From assembly GCF_900108185.1 (NCBI RefSeq), contig NZ_FNVA01000008.1, forward strand, positions 1 through 64,000: a DNA stretch of 64,000 nucleotides, read 5' to 3'. The DNA is from Bryocella elongata. Its GTDB lineage: Bacteria > Acidobacteriota > Terriglobia > Terriglobales > Acidobacteriaceae. The position numbers were made by a program, and so were the translations under genes. Below the pieces are notes generated by a model, which saw only the letters and a list, made by a program, of their open reading frames with translations, made no database searches and was not told the DNA's origin. This document shows, piece by piece, positions 7,955 through 17,271 of the stretch (position 1 is its first letter; the number at the start of each line of letters is the position of its first letter).

Positions 7955-9976
7955 ATGGGACGCATTCACGTACTTTCCGACCAGGTAGCGAACCAGATTG
8001 CTGCCGGGGAGGTCGTCGAGCGTCCTGCTTCGGTGGTGAAGGAGCTGCTGGAGAACTCCCTCGATGCGGGCGCGACGCGCATTCGGATCGAGGTGGAGGC
8101 GGGCGGCCGCAAGCTGATCCGCATCGTGGACAACGGGCATGGCATGGGGCGCGATGATGCGTTGCTGTGCTTCGAGCGCCACGCGACGTCGAAGCTGCGG
8201 AGTTCCGATGATCTGCTGAAGATTGCGACGCTGGGCTTTCGCGGTGAAGCGTTGCCGTCGATTGCCTCGGTCTCGCGGCTGTCGCTGCAGACGCGTGCGG
8301 CCGACGATGAGGTAGGCACGGCGATTGAGATTGCCGGCGGCAAGATGCTGAGCGTCGAGGACGCGGGGCTGCCTCCGGGGACCACGATTGCGGTGCGGGA
8401 CCTGTTCTTCAATACGCCCGCGCGGCGCAAATTCCTGCGCAGTGAGCAGACGGAGCTGGGCCATGTTGCGGCGCTGGTGACGAACTACGCGCTGGCGCAT
8501 CCGAACAAGCACTTTGAGCTGCACACGTCGACGCAGACGCTGATCTCGGCACCCGCGGTCACCGATGCAGGCGAGCGGCTGTATCAGCTCTTCGGCGGCG
8601 AGACCTACCGGCACATGATTCCCGTCGCGGCGGAGATGGATTACGCGCGGTCGGGACTCCCGGAGCCTCCGCCGTGGAAGCGCGAGGCGGACTATGAGGC
8701 GCCGCCAGCTGGATTCCTGCGGCTGAGCGGATTCATCTCCAAGCCGGAGCTGCAGAAACTCAACCGGAACTCGATCTATGTGTTCGTGAACGGGCGGCTG
8801 ATCCGGGACCGGCTGATGCTGCATGCGTTGAGCGAAGCGTATCGCAACATCATTCCGCCGACGTCGTTTCCTGTGGTGCTGCTGTTCCTGGAGATGCCTC
8901 CGGAAGAGGTCGATGTGAATGTGCATCCGGCGAAGACCGAGGTGCGATTCCGGCAGACGGCGTTTCTGCATGACTTTGTCCGCGACACGGTGCGAACGGG
9001 CCTGATGCGGGCGCGGCCGGCGGCGAACTTTGTGGCGGCGCTGAGCAACGCTCCGACTGCGGGCGCTTCGCTGATGGTGGATGTGAGTCCGATCAGCGGG
9101 CTGGATTCGGCTGTGTTCGATCCTCGGGAACGGGTGGAGGATGGCCGCGATGGGACTGCGGTGCTGGAGCCCGGGCAGGCTATGGGGTTCAGCGAAGGCG
9201 CGCTCGATCCCAGCGAGGCGGAGGCATTTTCGCTCGCGGAGCGACTGGTTCCGCCTTCGCCGGGACGGCTGGGGTTTGAGGGCGCGGGAATTGCGGTGGG
9301 ATACGACATACCTTCCGCGCCGTCTGCCGAAGGGGGAAATCCTGCCTGGAGCAACGTCTGGTCAGCCGACCAACAGCAGCAGCCGACCCTGAACGGGCTG
9401 GCGACGCTACGGCCCCTGGGGCAGTTGCGGGACTCGTTCATCCTCGCGACCAACGAGGAAGGCCTGTGGATTGTAGACCAGCATGTGGCCCACGAGAGGG
9501 TGCTGTTTGAGAAGATTCTGCGCGAGCGGGAGATCGAAAAGGTGCAGCGGCAGCGGTTGCTGATGCCCGTCCTGGTGGAGCTGCAGCCCGCGCAGTTGGT
9601 CACTTTTGCTGAGATTGCGGAGGAATTGGCCCGCAACGGCATTGAGGCGGAGCCGTTTGGCCCGCGGACGCTAGCGGTGAAGGCGACCCCCGTGGGGCTG
9701 GACGGGCGGGAGCTCGAACGGACGCTGGAAGAGGTGCTGGCAGTGACCGAGCGGACGGCCCAGGCGGAGAACGAAGAGGCTCGCCGGACGCGGATTGCGG
9801 CATCGATCGCTTGCCACGCGGCGATCAAGATCAACACGCCGCTGGAACCCTCGAAGATCGACTGGCTGCTCCGGGAGTTGGGAAAAACTGAACATCCTAC
9901 CAGCTGTCCGCATGGCCGCCCCATCGCATTGCGGTATTCTTTAAAAGACATTCAACGGGCGTTCCAGCGCATCTAG
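7955..9976 (+). CDS. mutL: DNA mismatch repair protein MutL
   Basis: This 673-residue protein couples MutS mismatch recognition to strand removal. The N-terminal GHKL ATPase shows AGEVVERPASVVKELLENSLDAG, NGHGMG and LGFRGEAL. A variable linker (about 340-480) leads to a C-terminal dimer/endonuclease domain with DQHVAHERVLFE, ACHAAIK and CPHGRP. These match the endonuclease-type MutL motifs DQHA(x)2E(x)4E, ACxxA and CPHGRP, with Val in place of the first Ala. It is therefore expected to nick DNA. It starts directly after heptamer array C with no clear Shine-Dalgarno sequence. Confidence 0.97.
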   Translation: MGRIHVLSDQVANQIAAGEVVERPASVVKELLENSLDAGATRIRIEVEAGGRKLIRIVDNGHGMGRDDALLCFERHATSKLRSSDDLLKIATLGFRGEALPSIASVSRLSLQTRAADDEVGTAIEIAGGKMLSVEDAGLPPGTTIAVRDLFFNTPARRKFLRSEQTELGHVAALVTNYALAHPNKHFELHTSTQTLISAPAVTDAGERLYQLFGGETYRHMIPVAAEMDYARSGLPEPPPWKREADYEAPPAGFLRLSGFISKPELQKLNRNSIYVFVNGRLIRDRLMLHALSEAYRNIIPPTSFPVVLLFLEMPPEEVDVNVHPAKTEVRFRQTAFLHDFVRDTVRTGLMRARPAANFVAALSNAPTAGASLMVDVSPISGLDSAVFDPRERVEDGRDGTAVLEPGQAMGFSEGALDPSEAEAFSLAERLVPPSPGRLGFEGAGIAVGYDIPSAPSAEGGNPAWSNVWSADQQQQPTLNGLATLRPLGQLRDSFILATNEEGLWIVDQHVAHERVLFEKILREREIEKVQRQRLLMPVLVELQPAQLVTFAEIAEELARNGIEAEPFGPRTLAVKATPVGLDGRELERTLEEVLAVTERTAQAENEEARRTRIAASIACHAAIKINTPLEPSKIDWLLRELGKTEHPTSCPHGRPIALRYSLKDIQRAFQRI

Positions 9977-10121
9977 CTCTAAGGGCTTGCGCGGAGCCTG
10001 TTTTTCCCGTCGGCGCAGCGAGTCCGCGCGCCCGACGTCCATGGTCAAACCGAGCTGCAGTCGACGCGCCCAGCGAAAGCCATGGCGGAGGATGGGACGC
10101 GGCATTGAAGGGATACAAGTT

Positions 10122-12569
10122 TTGAGTTCAACACCGCAATTTTCCCAGGAGCAGCTCACCGCAGCGCGCTCGCACATCTGGCGCCAGGATGGCGATGCTG
10201 CCCTGACCCTCGAGGCTGTCAAAGAGTGGCTTGCGCCGCTTGGCCTGGTCTCGTTTGAGGCCTTCACGAAGGCTCCCGCACCCTCGCTCGTCGAGGCGAC
10301 TCTGGGCGCTGCCAACACCGAGCCCACCCCGGAGCAGATCCACGCGGCGCGCAGCTACATCGCACGCATGGTCAGCGAGGGCGTCGCCGTTCCGCTGAAC
10401 CTGGCGGGTCTTCCGGGCGAGATGCCGGACTTCGTCGTGAGCGCGCAGGTCTTCAGCTACCTGTTCACGCTGCGTGGCGACAAGGGCTACAAGCTTCCGC
10501 CGCAGACGTCGGGATCCTTCACCGTTACTCCGTTGGCCGTGAAGGTCTACGAGGTGCTCGCTGAGCGTGGTGCTCTTTCGGCGGCTGAGGTAGCCAGCGA
10601 GCTGGGCCGCGAGCTGACCGAAGCCGCGGTCATCCGCGCGCTCGTCGAGCTCTGGGGCCAACTTCGCGTGCTGCCGCTGTACGGCCAGAACGCCGAAGTC
10701 ACGCTGTGGGAGCTGACCACCCGCCGCTTCCTGAAGCCGATCAAGGCTGGAGCGAACGCGGGCGTACCGACGGCGCTCTCTGCCATCCTTTCGTTGTACC
10801 TCGCGCAGGCTGTTGCGGCCAGCGAAGAACAGATTGCAGCCTTCCTGTCGAACGTTGCAGCCGGTTCGCGCGTGCACGAGGTGCTGACCGCACTGACCAG
10901 CGCACGTCAGCTCGAGACCGTTGTGATCGAAGGCCAGACGCTGATGTACATCCCCGGTGCGCTGCCTGAGTTTGGCGGCGCCGAGGTTGAAGGTGAAGAG
11001 GGTGCAGCGGTTGAAGGTGAGGCCTCTGAAGGCGCCGAGGGCGAGGATGCCCCGCGCATTCGCAGCTTCTCGTCGGACCGCAGCCATGAGCTTCGCGGCA
11101 AGCCGGTGTCTCGTACAGAGGGCGCGCCACGCCGGGCGCCGAGCGATCGTCCCCGCCGTGAAGGTCCGCCGTCGGATCGCGAACGCCGCCCGTTCAACCG
11201 GAGCGCAGCTGGTGGCTCGGATCGTGCTCCTGGTTCGGATCGGGCTTCGAGCTCGGACCGCAAGCCGTCGTACGGCAGCAAGCCTTCGTACGATCGCAAG
11301 TCATCGTCGGACCGCAAGCCTTCGTTTGGCAGCAAGCCGTCCTACGGCAGCAAGTCCTATGGGGATCGTCCCGCACGTCCGCGTCGCGATGACGGTGGTG
11401 ACCGTCCGGCACGGCCGGCGCGCGCCAACGACAACGCGTTTACGCGCCCGTGGGAAGAGGACAAGTCGGCGAAGCCGAATCCGTTCGCGCGATTTGCCGC
11501 AGCGGACAAGGAAGCTCGCCAGCTTGGACCGCGCGAAGAGAAGGGTCTTCCGCCTGAGAAGCGCCGCTTCGACAAGCCCAAGCCGGTTGAGGATGAGGGA
11601 CGTTCGTTCGAGCGCCGCAGCTTCGACAGCCGTGAGGGCGGAGAGCGCAGCAGCTGGAAGCCATCCCCGCGTTATGGCGGGAACCACGAAGGTTCGGGCG
11701 AGCGCAAGCCATTTGTGAAGAAGGCCTTCGGCGCTCCACGCGTTGGTGGGTTTGGCGACCGCAAGCCGTTTGGGGATCGCAAGCCGTTCGGCGGAGGTGA
11801 TCGCAAGCCGTTTGGAGCGAAGCCTTCGTTCGGTGGCGAGCGCAAGTCCTTTGGTGGCGGCGAGCGTAAGCCGTTCGGTGAGCGCAAGTCCTTCGGCGGT
11901 GGCGACAGGAAGCCTTTCGGCGCAAAGCCTTCGTTTGGCGGCGAGCGCAAGCCGTTCGGAGACCGCGCACCGTCCTTCGGTGGAGAGCGTAAGCCTTTTG
12001 GAGATCGCAAGCCCTTCGGCGCGAAGCCCTCCTTCGGAGGTGAGCGCAAGTCGTTTGGCGACCGCAAGCCCTTCGCAGGTGGAGATCGCAAGCCGTTTGG
12101 CGCGAAGCCTTCGTTTGGTGGTGAGCGGAAATCGTTTGGTGATCGCAAGCCGTTCGCAGGTGGAGATCGCAAACCCTTCGGCGCGAAGCCTTCCTTTGGT
12201 GGTGAGCGTAAATCGTTTGGCGACCGCAAGCCGTTCTCTGGTGGAGATCGCAAGCCGTTAGGCGCGAAGCCGTCGTTTGGTGGCGAGCGTAAGTCGTTTG
12301 GCGACCGCAAGCCGTTCGGAGCGAAGCCTTCGTTTGGCGGTGAGCGTAAATCGTTTGGTGACCGCAAGCCGTTTGGCTCGAAGCCGTCGTTTGGTGGCGA
12401 GCGGAAGTCGTTTGGCGACCGCAAGCCCTTTGGTGCCAAGCCTGGGTTCAGCAAGCCTGCGGGACGATTCGCTGGCAAGCCGAGCGGCGGTTTTGTGGCG
12501 AAGCCGGGAGCGTATCGCCCGACCCGTCCGAGTCGTCCACAGGGCGGTGGCGGACAATCCGAAGAGTAG
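10122..12569 (+). CDS. Winged-helix-like protein with long FG/KPF-repeat disordered tail
   Basis: This protein of about 815 residues has three parts. The first about 290 residues are folded, alpha-helical and winged-helix-like (AEVASELGRELTEAAVIRALVELWG). An acidic linker (EVEGEEGAAVEGEASEG) follows. The last about 480 residues are low-complexity, rich in R, K, G, F, D and S. Residues about 542-776 hold imperfect repeats of the type RKPFGAKPSFGGERKSFGD, with eight copies of KPSFGGERK. The tail is strongly basic and resembles RNA-binding or phase-separating FG-type sequence. TTG at 10122 is favoured because GAAGGGAT lies upstream; ATG at 10092 or 9987 is possible. I recognise no named family. 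cmk follows after 9 nt, so co-transcription is likely. Confidence 0.7.
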   Translation: MSSTPQFSQEQLTAARSHIWRQDGDAALTLEAVKEWLAPLGLVSFEAFTKAPAPSLVEATLGAANTEPTPEQIHAARSYIARMVSEGVAVPLNLAGLPGEMPDFVVSAQVFSYLFTLRGDKGYKLPPQTSGSFTVTPLAVKVYEVLAERGALSAAEVASELGRELTEAAVIRALVELWGQLRVLPLYGQNAEVTLWELTTRRFLKPIKAGANAGVPTALSAILSLYLAQAVAASEEQIAAFLSNVAAGSRVHEVLTALTSARQLETVVIEGQTLMYIPGALPEFGGAEVEGEEGAAVEGEASEGAEGEDAPRIRSFSSDRSHELRGKPVSRTEGAPRRAPSDRPRREGPPSDRERRPFNRSAAGGSDRAPGSDRASSSDRKPSYGSKPSYDRKSSSDRKPSFGSKPSYGSKSYGDRPARPRRDDGGDRPARPARANDNAFTRPWEEDKSAKPNPFARFAAADKEARQLGPREEKGLPPEKRRFDKPKPVEDEGRSFERRSFDSREGGERSSWKPSPRYGGNHEGSGERKPFVKKAFGAPRVGGFGDRKPFGDRKPFGGGDRKPFGAKPSFGGERKSFGGGERKPFGERKSFGGGDRKPFGAKPSFGGERKPFGDRAPSFGGERKPFGDRKPFGAKPSFGGERKSFGDRKPFAGGDRKPFGAKPSFGGERKSFGDRKPFAGGDRKPFGAKPSFGGERKSFGDRKPFSGGDRKPLGAKPSFGGERKSFGDRKPFGAKPSFGGERKSFGDRKPFGSKPSFGGERKSFGDRKPFGAKPGFSKPAGRFAGKPSGGFVAKPGAYRPTRPSRPQGGGGQSEE

Positions 12570-12578
12570 CCCCGACCG

Positions 12579-13307
12579 ATGACGCAGACTGTACCTGGAA
12601 CTGAGACACCGACTGCCACGCGCCGCCGCCCCGTGATTGCTATTGACGGGCCGGCGGGCGCGGGCAAGAGCACGATGGCCGCGCACCTCGCGCGGCGCTT
12701 CGGCTTCCTGAACCTGGAGACGGGTGCGATGTACCGTGCACTGGCGCTCAAGGCCATCGACGCGGACATCGACTTCACCGATGAATCGGCCCTGATGGAA
12801 CTCGCGGAACAGACGCGCATCGGTCTCGAGCCGCAGCGCGAGGGCAACAGGGTATTTCTCGATGGCGTGGATGTCTCACGACGCGTACGCGACACGGACG
12901 TAACAAGTGCCGCGAGCCGGATCAGCGTTCATCCCCGGGTGCGTGCGTGGATGGTTGACCTGCAGCGTGTGATGGGCAAACAGGGTGGCGTTGTCATGGA
13001 AGGCCGAGATATCGGGACGGTTGTATTTCCCGATGCCGAAGTAAAGATCTTCCTCGATGCGGCACCGGAAGTCCGGGGCGGCCGACGCTATCTGCAGGTA
13101 GGTCCGAGCGTAGCCGCGAAGCCTGAAGAGGCAATCATTAAAGAGCTGAAGGAACGTGACGAACGCGACCGGAATCGTGCAGAATCGCCGCTTCGCGCTG
13201 CACCGGATGCGGTGACGCTGGATTCGACGGAACTTACTCTCGATGAGGTGCTGTCTCGCGCGGAAGCCATTGTGAGAGAGCACGTTCCGGAGCCACAGCT
13301 GCACTAG
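12579..13307 (+). CDS. cmk: Cytidylate kinase
   Basis: This 242-residue enzyme phosphorylates CMP and dCMP to the diphosphates. It shows the P-loop GPAGAGKST (about residues 24-32), LETGAMYRALALKAI for nucleotide binding, MEGRDIGTVVFPDAEVKIFLDA and the lid arginine region RDERDRNRAESPL. The length fits the family. A Thr/Pro-rich N-terminal extension of about 17 residues precedes the core. It lies 9 nt after the FG-repeat gene. Confidence 0.95.
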   Translation: MTQTVPGTETPTATRRRPVIAIDGPAGAGKSTMAAHLARRFGFLNLETGAMYRALALKAIDADIDFTDESALMELAEQTRIGLEPQREGNRVFLDGVDVSRRVRDTDVTSAASRISVHPRVRAWMVDLQRVMGKQGGVVMEGRDIGTVVFPDAEVKIFLDAAPEVRGGRRYLQVGPSVAAKPEEAIIKELKERDERDRNRAESPLRAAPDAVTLDSTELTLDEVLSRAEAIVREHVPEPQLH

Positions 13308-13332
13308 CTGCGGTGCAGTCCTTTGGATATTG

Positions 13333-13352
13333 AATTTTTCGCTAGAAAAATT
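13333..13352. terminator. AT-rich palindrome after cmk
   Basis: AATTTTTC-GCTA-GAAAAATT is a perfect 8-bp stem with a 4-nt loop in otherwise GC-rich DNA, 25 nt after the cmk stop and 123 nt before the cold-shock start. It may end the cmk transcript or form part of the cold-shock leader. The weak A-T stem makes the terminator reading uncertain. Confidence 0.4.
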
Positions 13353-13475
13353 TGCCAAGCGTGCTAACATCCTCACATCGTTTGAAACAAGTTGGTTTTC
13401 AGCAGGGTCCTTCCTGGCCGAAGCCCCGATTTGGATTCAGCGTCAAAAGATCAATCACACAAGGATTTGCGAGAC

Positions 13476-13676
13476 ATGGAACAGGGAACAGTGAAGTGGT
13501 TCAACGACGCCAAGGGTTTTGGCTTCATCAGCCGTCAGAACGGTGAAGATGTGTTCGTGCACTACTCGGCCATCATGACCAACGGCTTCAAGAGCCTGCA
13601 GGAAGGCCAGGCTGTTCAGTTCAATGTGGTCAAGGGACCCAAGGGCTGGCAGGCTTCCGACGTTCAGCCTCTGTAG
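13476..13676 (+). CDS. Cold-shock protein, CspA family
   Basis: This 66-residue single CSD-fold protein binds single-stranded RNA and DNA as a chaperone. RNP1 is KGFGFI and RNP2 is VFVHY, both canonical; it begins [20 protein letters not shown] at 13476 has AAGGATTTG upstream. The gene follows a leader of up to 168 nt with an AT-rich palindrome, as is common for csp genes with structured 5' UTRs. A strong terminator follows at 13733-13759. Confidence 0.96.
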   Translation: MEQGTVKWFNDAKGFGFISRQNGEDVFVHYSAIMTNGFKSLQEGQAVQFNVVKGPKGWQASDVQPL

Positions 13677-13732
13677 TCTGTTGCGGAGCGAATCCGCGAC
13701 CAAACCAACAATTTGATGTATTTCTCGCAAGA

Positions 13733-13759
13733 GGGGACAGGTGGGTCTGTTCCCTTTTT
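13733..13759 (+). terminator. Rho-independent terminator of the cold-shock gene
   Basis: GGGGACAG-GTGGGT-CTGTTCCC forms an 8-bp stem with one G-U pair, followed directly by TTTTT. It lies 56 nt after the csp stop and before the convergent exported-protein gene. Confidence 0.88.
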
Positions 13760-13797
13760 GCGTCTTCGGTGCCCCATTCTTTCTGAGGCCTTTCCGG

Positions 13798-14772
13798 CTA
13801 TACCGGAGGTGGCGTCGTCGATGGGGAGGAGCCGCCTGGCTGCTGCGATGCAGGTTGTTCCCGGGTGGGCTGCTCGGGCAGCGGCTCTCCGTCAGGGCCA
13901 ATGAGCCGGTTCGAAGGAATGATGGTCGTCGACGTGCGGAACTTCCGGTAGTCGGAGGTGGTCACGACGACGTGACCGCGTACGTGCGCGAAGATGAGCA
14001 CCCGGGCTGAGCCTTCGCCTTCAATCTTCTGTGGCAGCCACACCTCGTCATTGACCTTGGTGGTGCGGAACTCGAAGTGGAAGCCCGCGTGGATGTCCAC
14101 GAGCAGACCTCCGGCGAGCTTGAAGTCGTTGAGAAACCGGCCCTCGCCACGAACCAGCACGTGATCCTTTTCGTCGATCCACACCTGCCCGACGAGATCC
14201 CGGATGATGCCTTCGAAGCTGTTGCGCGTCTTCGCGCGTGGATCGCCTGCGTAGTCCAACAGAATGGCTGGTCTGCCATCGAGGACGACGTGGCGCGGGT
14301 TGCTGAAGGCACCGAGCTCGAGAATGCGGGAGACGGGCGTGATCTCGTTGCCCTGCGGATCGGTCTCGCGGCCTTTACCATCATTCTTCGCGCGGCGTTC
14401 CTTTGCCTTGGCAACCTGCTTGTCGACGCGTTCGTCTTCCTTCTTCTGCTCGTCCGGCGTGAGGGGATGGCCGTTCTTCGCGACGATCTTGTCGACGCGC
14501 ACGCCATCGATGCTGAGGCTTTCGGAGTCGGTGACGGTGGTCTTCTTCACACGCTCGTGGCCGTCGAAGTCGTCTTCGACCTCGTGCACGTGATAGATGT
14601 AGTCACGTCGCGCGGCCTCGAAGCGACGCTGATTCTGCTCGACCTCGAGCATTAATGCACGCACATCGAGCGCTGGCGGTTGTTGCTGCACCTCATTGCC
14701 GGCGACCTGCGCGGACAGCGGTTGCGCGATGTTCACAAGGACGGAGACCAGTAGCGCGACACGCAACCCCAT
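13798..14772 (-). CDS. Exported protein of unknown function, LolA/outer-membrane-lipoprotein-like region
   Basis: This 324-residue protein has a signal peptide (MGLRVALLVSVLVNIAQPLSAQ). A helical charged stretch (about 35-130, with many K, R, E, D) leads to a beta-rich domain (DEKDHVLVRGEGRFLNDFKLAGGLLVDIHAGFHFEF) like those of MucB/LolA-fold outer-membrane proteins, and a Pro/Gln/Thr-rich end. I do not assign a function. The start at 14772 matches the signal peptide. It converges on csp and is divergent from the MFS carrier, with 93 nt between. Confidence 0.75.
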   Translation of the reverse strand: MGLRVALLVSVLVNIAQPLSAQVAGNEVQQQPPALDVRALMLEVEQNQRRFEAARRDYIYHVHEVEDDFDGHERVKKTTVTDSESLSIDGVRVDKIVAKNGHPLTPDEQKKEDERVDKQVAKAKERRAKNDGKGRETDPQGNEITPVSRILELGAFSNPRHVVLDGRPAILLDYAGDPRAKTRNSFEGIIRDLVGQVWIDEKDHVLVRGEGRFLNDFKLAGGLLVDIHAGFHFEFRTTKVNDEVWLPQKIEGEGSARVLIFAHVRGHVVVTTSDYRKFRTSTTIIPSNRLIGPDGEPLPEQPTREQPASQQPGGSSPSTTPPPV

Positions 14773-14865
14773 GTCTGCGATTCTAGAGTCTGGGGCTTCG
14801 CCGCGCTCGCACCGTGGTTCCTGGAAGCTCCGCGAATCTGCTATCTGAAGGAGCTCCAAGCCAGC

Positions 14866-16566
14866 GTGGGAGAGACAGCACACGTCGATTCAACTGACCT
14901 CGGTACGCCCGCGAGCCCTCCGCCGGACCACTCCGGGGATGCGTTTGGCCCGCTGAGGCTGCCGCTCTTTCGTGATCGCTTCATCGCGGCCACGGTATCG
15001 AACGTCGGCACGTGGATGCAGGATACGGCAGGCACGTGGCTGATGACCGCGCTCACGTCGTCGCCGCTACTAATCGCACTGATGCAGACAGCTGCGAGCC
15101 TTCCTGTGCTGTTTCTCGGCCTGCTTGCCGGCGCCACGGCGGACATCTTCGATCGGCGCAGGCTGCTGCTCATCTGGCAATGGTGGATGCTGGCGACCGT
15201 GGCGCTGCTTGCGGTGCTGACCTTTGCGAACATCATCTCGCCGGTGATGCTGTTGTTTCTCACGTTCCTGCTGAACATCGGTTCGTCGATGAACAACCCC
15301 GCGTGGCAGGCCATTGTGCCGGAGCTTGTGCCGCACGAGGAGCTGCCCAACGCGGTCACGTTGAACGCTGCGAGCAACAATATTGCGCGTGCGTTGGGGC
15401 CGGCGTTCGGTGGCCTGATGGTTGCGGCCTTTACTCATGCGCGTACCGGTGCGGCGTGGGTGTTCGCTCTGAACTCGCTCTCCTTTGCCGGAGTCATCTG
15501 GATTCTATGGAAGTGGAAGCGCAAGCCGCTGTTCAAGTCCGCACTGCCGGCCGAGCGCATTGCGGGTTCGGTGCGTTCGGGGCTGCGGTATCTTCGCTAT
15601 GCGCCGAACGTGCAGGGGCCGTTGATCCGCGCGTTCATCTTTGCGTTCTTCGTGTCGGCGGTGTGGTCGCTGCTGGCGGTGCTGGCGAAGAAGGACCTGC
15701 ATCGCAGCTCGTTGAGCGGGGCGATGGGGTATGGCATCCTCAATGGCTGCCTTGGTCTCGGGGCTGTTGTTGCTGCAGGGACACTGGCGCGTATCCGCAA
15801 GCGCATCGATGCCGATACGCTGCTCGCGATTACCGGCGTGTACTACGTGATTGTCTTCCTGGTGCTCGCTCTGGTGCCGCAGCCGTGGATCATTATCCCT
15901 GTGCTGCTGGGAGCAGGCTTCGCGTGGACTTCGACGATGTCTACGCTCAACGTGAGTGTGCAGCTATCGGTGCCGGGCTGGGTGTATGCGCGCGCGCTGG
16001 GCACGTACATGATGACCTTCCAGGGTGGGCTCGCGCTGGGCAGCGTGACGTGGGGCATGATTGCGGAGCACAGCTCGGTGCGGGTGGCGATGCTGTGCGC
16101 TGCGGTGGGTATGGCGGTGAGCATACCGTTCACGTCGCGCATTCACATCCTCAAAGGCTCGCTGCCGGACCTTACGCCGTACGAGTGGAAGCGTCCTTTG
16201 CCTACGCTGGCAGCGACGCCGCAGCCAGACGATGGCCCGGTGCGCATCTCGGTGCATTACAGGATTCCGCAGGCCAACTACATTGCATTTGCCACAGCGA
16301 TCCATGAGCTGAAGGGCGCGCGCTTGCGTGATGGCGCGGTGCGCTGGGGCATCTATCGCGATGCTGCCAACCCCGAGCACATCAACGAGACCTTCATCAT
16401 GGAGAGCTGGCTGGAGTATCTGCGCTCCCGCGAGCGGACGACTGCGGATGATCAGGGGCTTCGCAAGCGTGTGTGGGAGATGCACGAAGGCGATGAGCCG
16501 CCGCGCGTGTCGCACCAGGTCTGGGTTGCGGAAGTCGGCCCTGCTGACCCACGTGATGAAGCGTAG
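14866..16566 (+). CDS. MFS transporter (PF05977 type) with C-terminal soluble domain
   Basis: This 566-residue carrier has about ten to twelve membrane helices over residues 30-430, with the MFS signature GATADIFDRRR between helices 2 and 3. The family (MFS_3) includes enterobactin-type exporters. The last about 110 residues form a soluble ferredoxin-like domain (VRISVHYRIPQANYIAFATA) like that fused to many members of the family. The start is GTG at 14866 with GAAGGAG 12 nt upstream. It probably exports a small molecule or drug; the substrate is unknown. Confidence 0.88.
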   Translation: MGETAHVDSTDLGTPASPPPDHSGDAFGPLRLPLFRDRFIAATVSNVGTWMQDTAGTWLMTALTSSPLLIALMQTAASLPVLFLGLLAGATADIFDRRRLLLIWQWWMLATVALLAVLTFANIISPVMLLFLTFLLNIGSSMNNPAWQAIVPELVPHEELPNAVTLNAASNNIARALGPAFGGLMVAAFTHARTGAAWVFALNSLSFAGVIWILWKWKRKPLFKSALPAERIAGSVRSGLRYLRYAPNVQGPLIRAFIFAFFVSAVWSLLAVLAKKDLHRSSLSGAMGYGILNGCLGLGAVVAAGTLARIRKRIDADTLLAITGVYYVIVFLVLALVPQPWIIIPVLLGAGFAWTSTMSTLNVSVQLSVPGWVYARALGTYMMTFQGGLALGSVTWGMIAEHSSVRVAMLCAAVGMAVSIPFTSRIHILKGSLPDLTPYEWKRPLPTLAATPQPDDGPVRISVHYRIPQANYIAFATAIHELKGARLRDGAVRWGIYRDAANPEHINETFIMESWLEYLRSRERTTADDQGLRKRVWEMHEGDEPPRVSHQVWVAEVGPADPRDEA

Positions 16567-16582
16567 CGGCAGGCCGACTCGA

Positions 16583-17215
16583 CTAGGATGAGATGCTGCC
16601 CCTAGGCACGCGGACATACTGCATCCCTGCCGCTATCGCGGACGCGATGCCAGCGTCGGCGTCTTCGAAGACGAGGCAATCGGCGGGCGCGATGTTGAGC
16701 TTCTTCGCTGCGGTGAGGAAGGGCTCGGGGTCGGGCTTGCCGTGGGTGTAGTCTTCCGCGCCAACGATGATGTCGAACTCGCCGCCGAGCCCGATGCGCT
16801 CGAGGGTCTGTGCGATCGAGGCACGCGGTGAGCCGGAGACGATGCCCATCGGGATCTTACCGTGCATCGCGTGGACGTGCGCGACGACCGAAGCGATGGG
16901 CTTCAGCTCGGGCAGCATGGCGTAGTAGAGCTGCTCCTTGTGGTGGGCGGTCTCTTCGGGCGGCATGTGCGAGCCGAAGCGCTCATTGAGGATCTCGACG
17001 GTCTTCACAATGGTCACGCCGCCGAGCTCATAAAAGACATCCTCGGGGAAGGTGCCGCCGAAGTCCGCGACGGCCTGCATCCATGCCTTGTAGTGCAGCG
17101 GCATCGAGTCGGCGAGTGTGCCATCGAGGTCGAAGAGGTAGGCCTTGAATGCGCCGGCGGGGATGGGAAGTGGCGCTACGGGAACGTTTGCGGTGATGTC
17201 GCTCATGGGCTCCAT
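16583..17215 (-). CDS. HAD-superfamily phosphatase, beta-phosphoglucomutase-like
   Basis: This 210-residue subfamily IA HAD hydrolase has motif I DLDGT (D29, D31), motif II IVSGSPR, motif III GKPDPEPF and motif IV FEDADAG. A small helical cap follows motif I. It dephosphorylates a phosphosugar or similar metabolite, or acts as a phosphoglucomutase. ATG at 17215 or 17206 could start translation; GGAG precedes the second. It lies downstream of sucA on the same strand beyond a strong hairpin and converges on the MFS gene with 16 nt between. Confidence 0.88.
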   Translation of the reverse strand: MEPMSDITANVPVAPLPIPAGAFKAYLFDLDGTLADSMPLHYKAWMQAVADFGGTFPEDVFYELGGVTIVKTVEILNERFGSHMPPEETAHHKEQLYYAMLPELKPIASVVAHVHAMHGKIPMGIVSGSPRASIAQTLERIGLGGEFDIIVGAEDYTHGKPDPEPFLTAAKKLNIAPADCLVFEDADAGIASAIAAGMQYVRVPRGSISS

Positions 17216-17220
17216 GAAAG

Positions 17221-17250
17221 GTAAGGGCACGGCGGTTGCCGTGCCCTTAC
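17221..17250 (-). terminator. 13-bp perfect hairpin between sucA and the HAD gene
   Basis: GTAAGGGCACGGC-GGTT-GCCGTGCCCTTAC is a perfect 13-bp stem with a 4-nt loop, 21 nt after the sucA stop. No long T-run follows, so it could end sucA transcription or protect its 3' end. It lies only 5 nt upstream of the HAD start codon. Confidence 0.65.
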
Positions 17251-17271
17251 TGTTAGGCAAAGATGAGTTGA

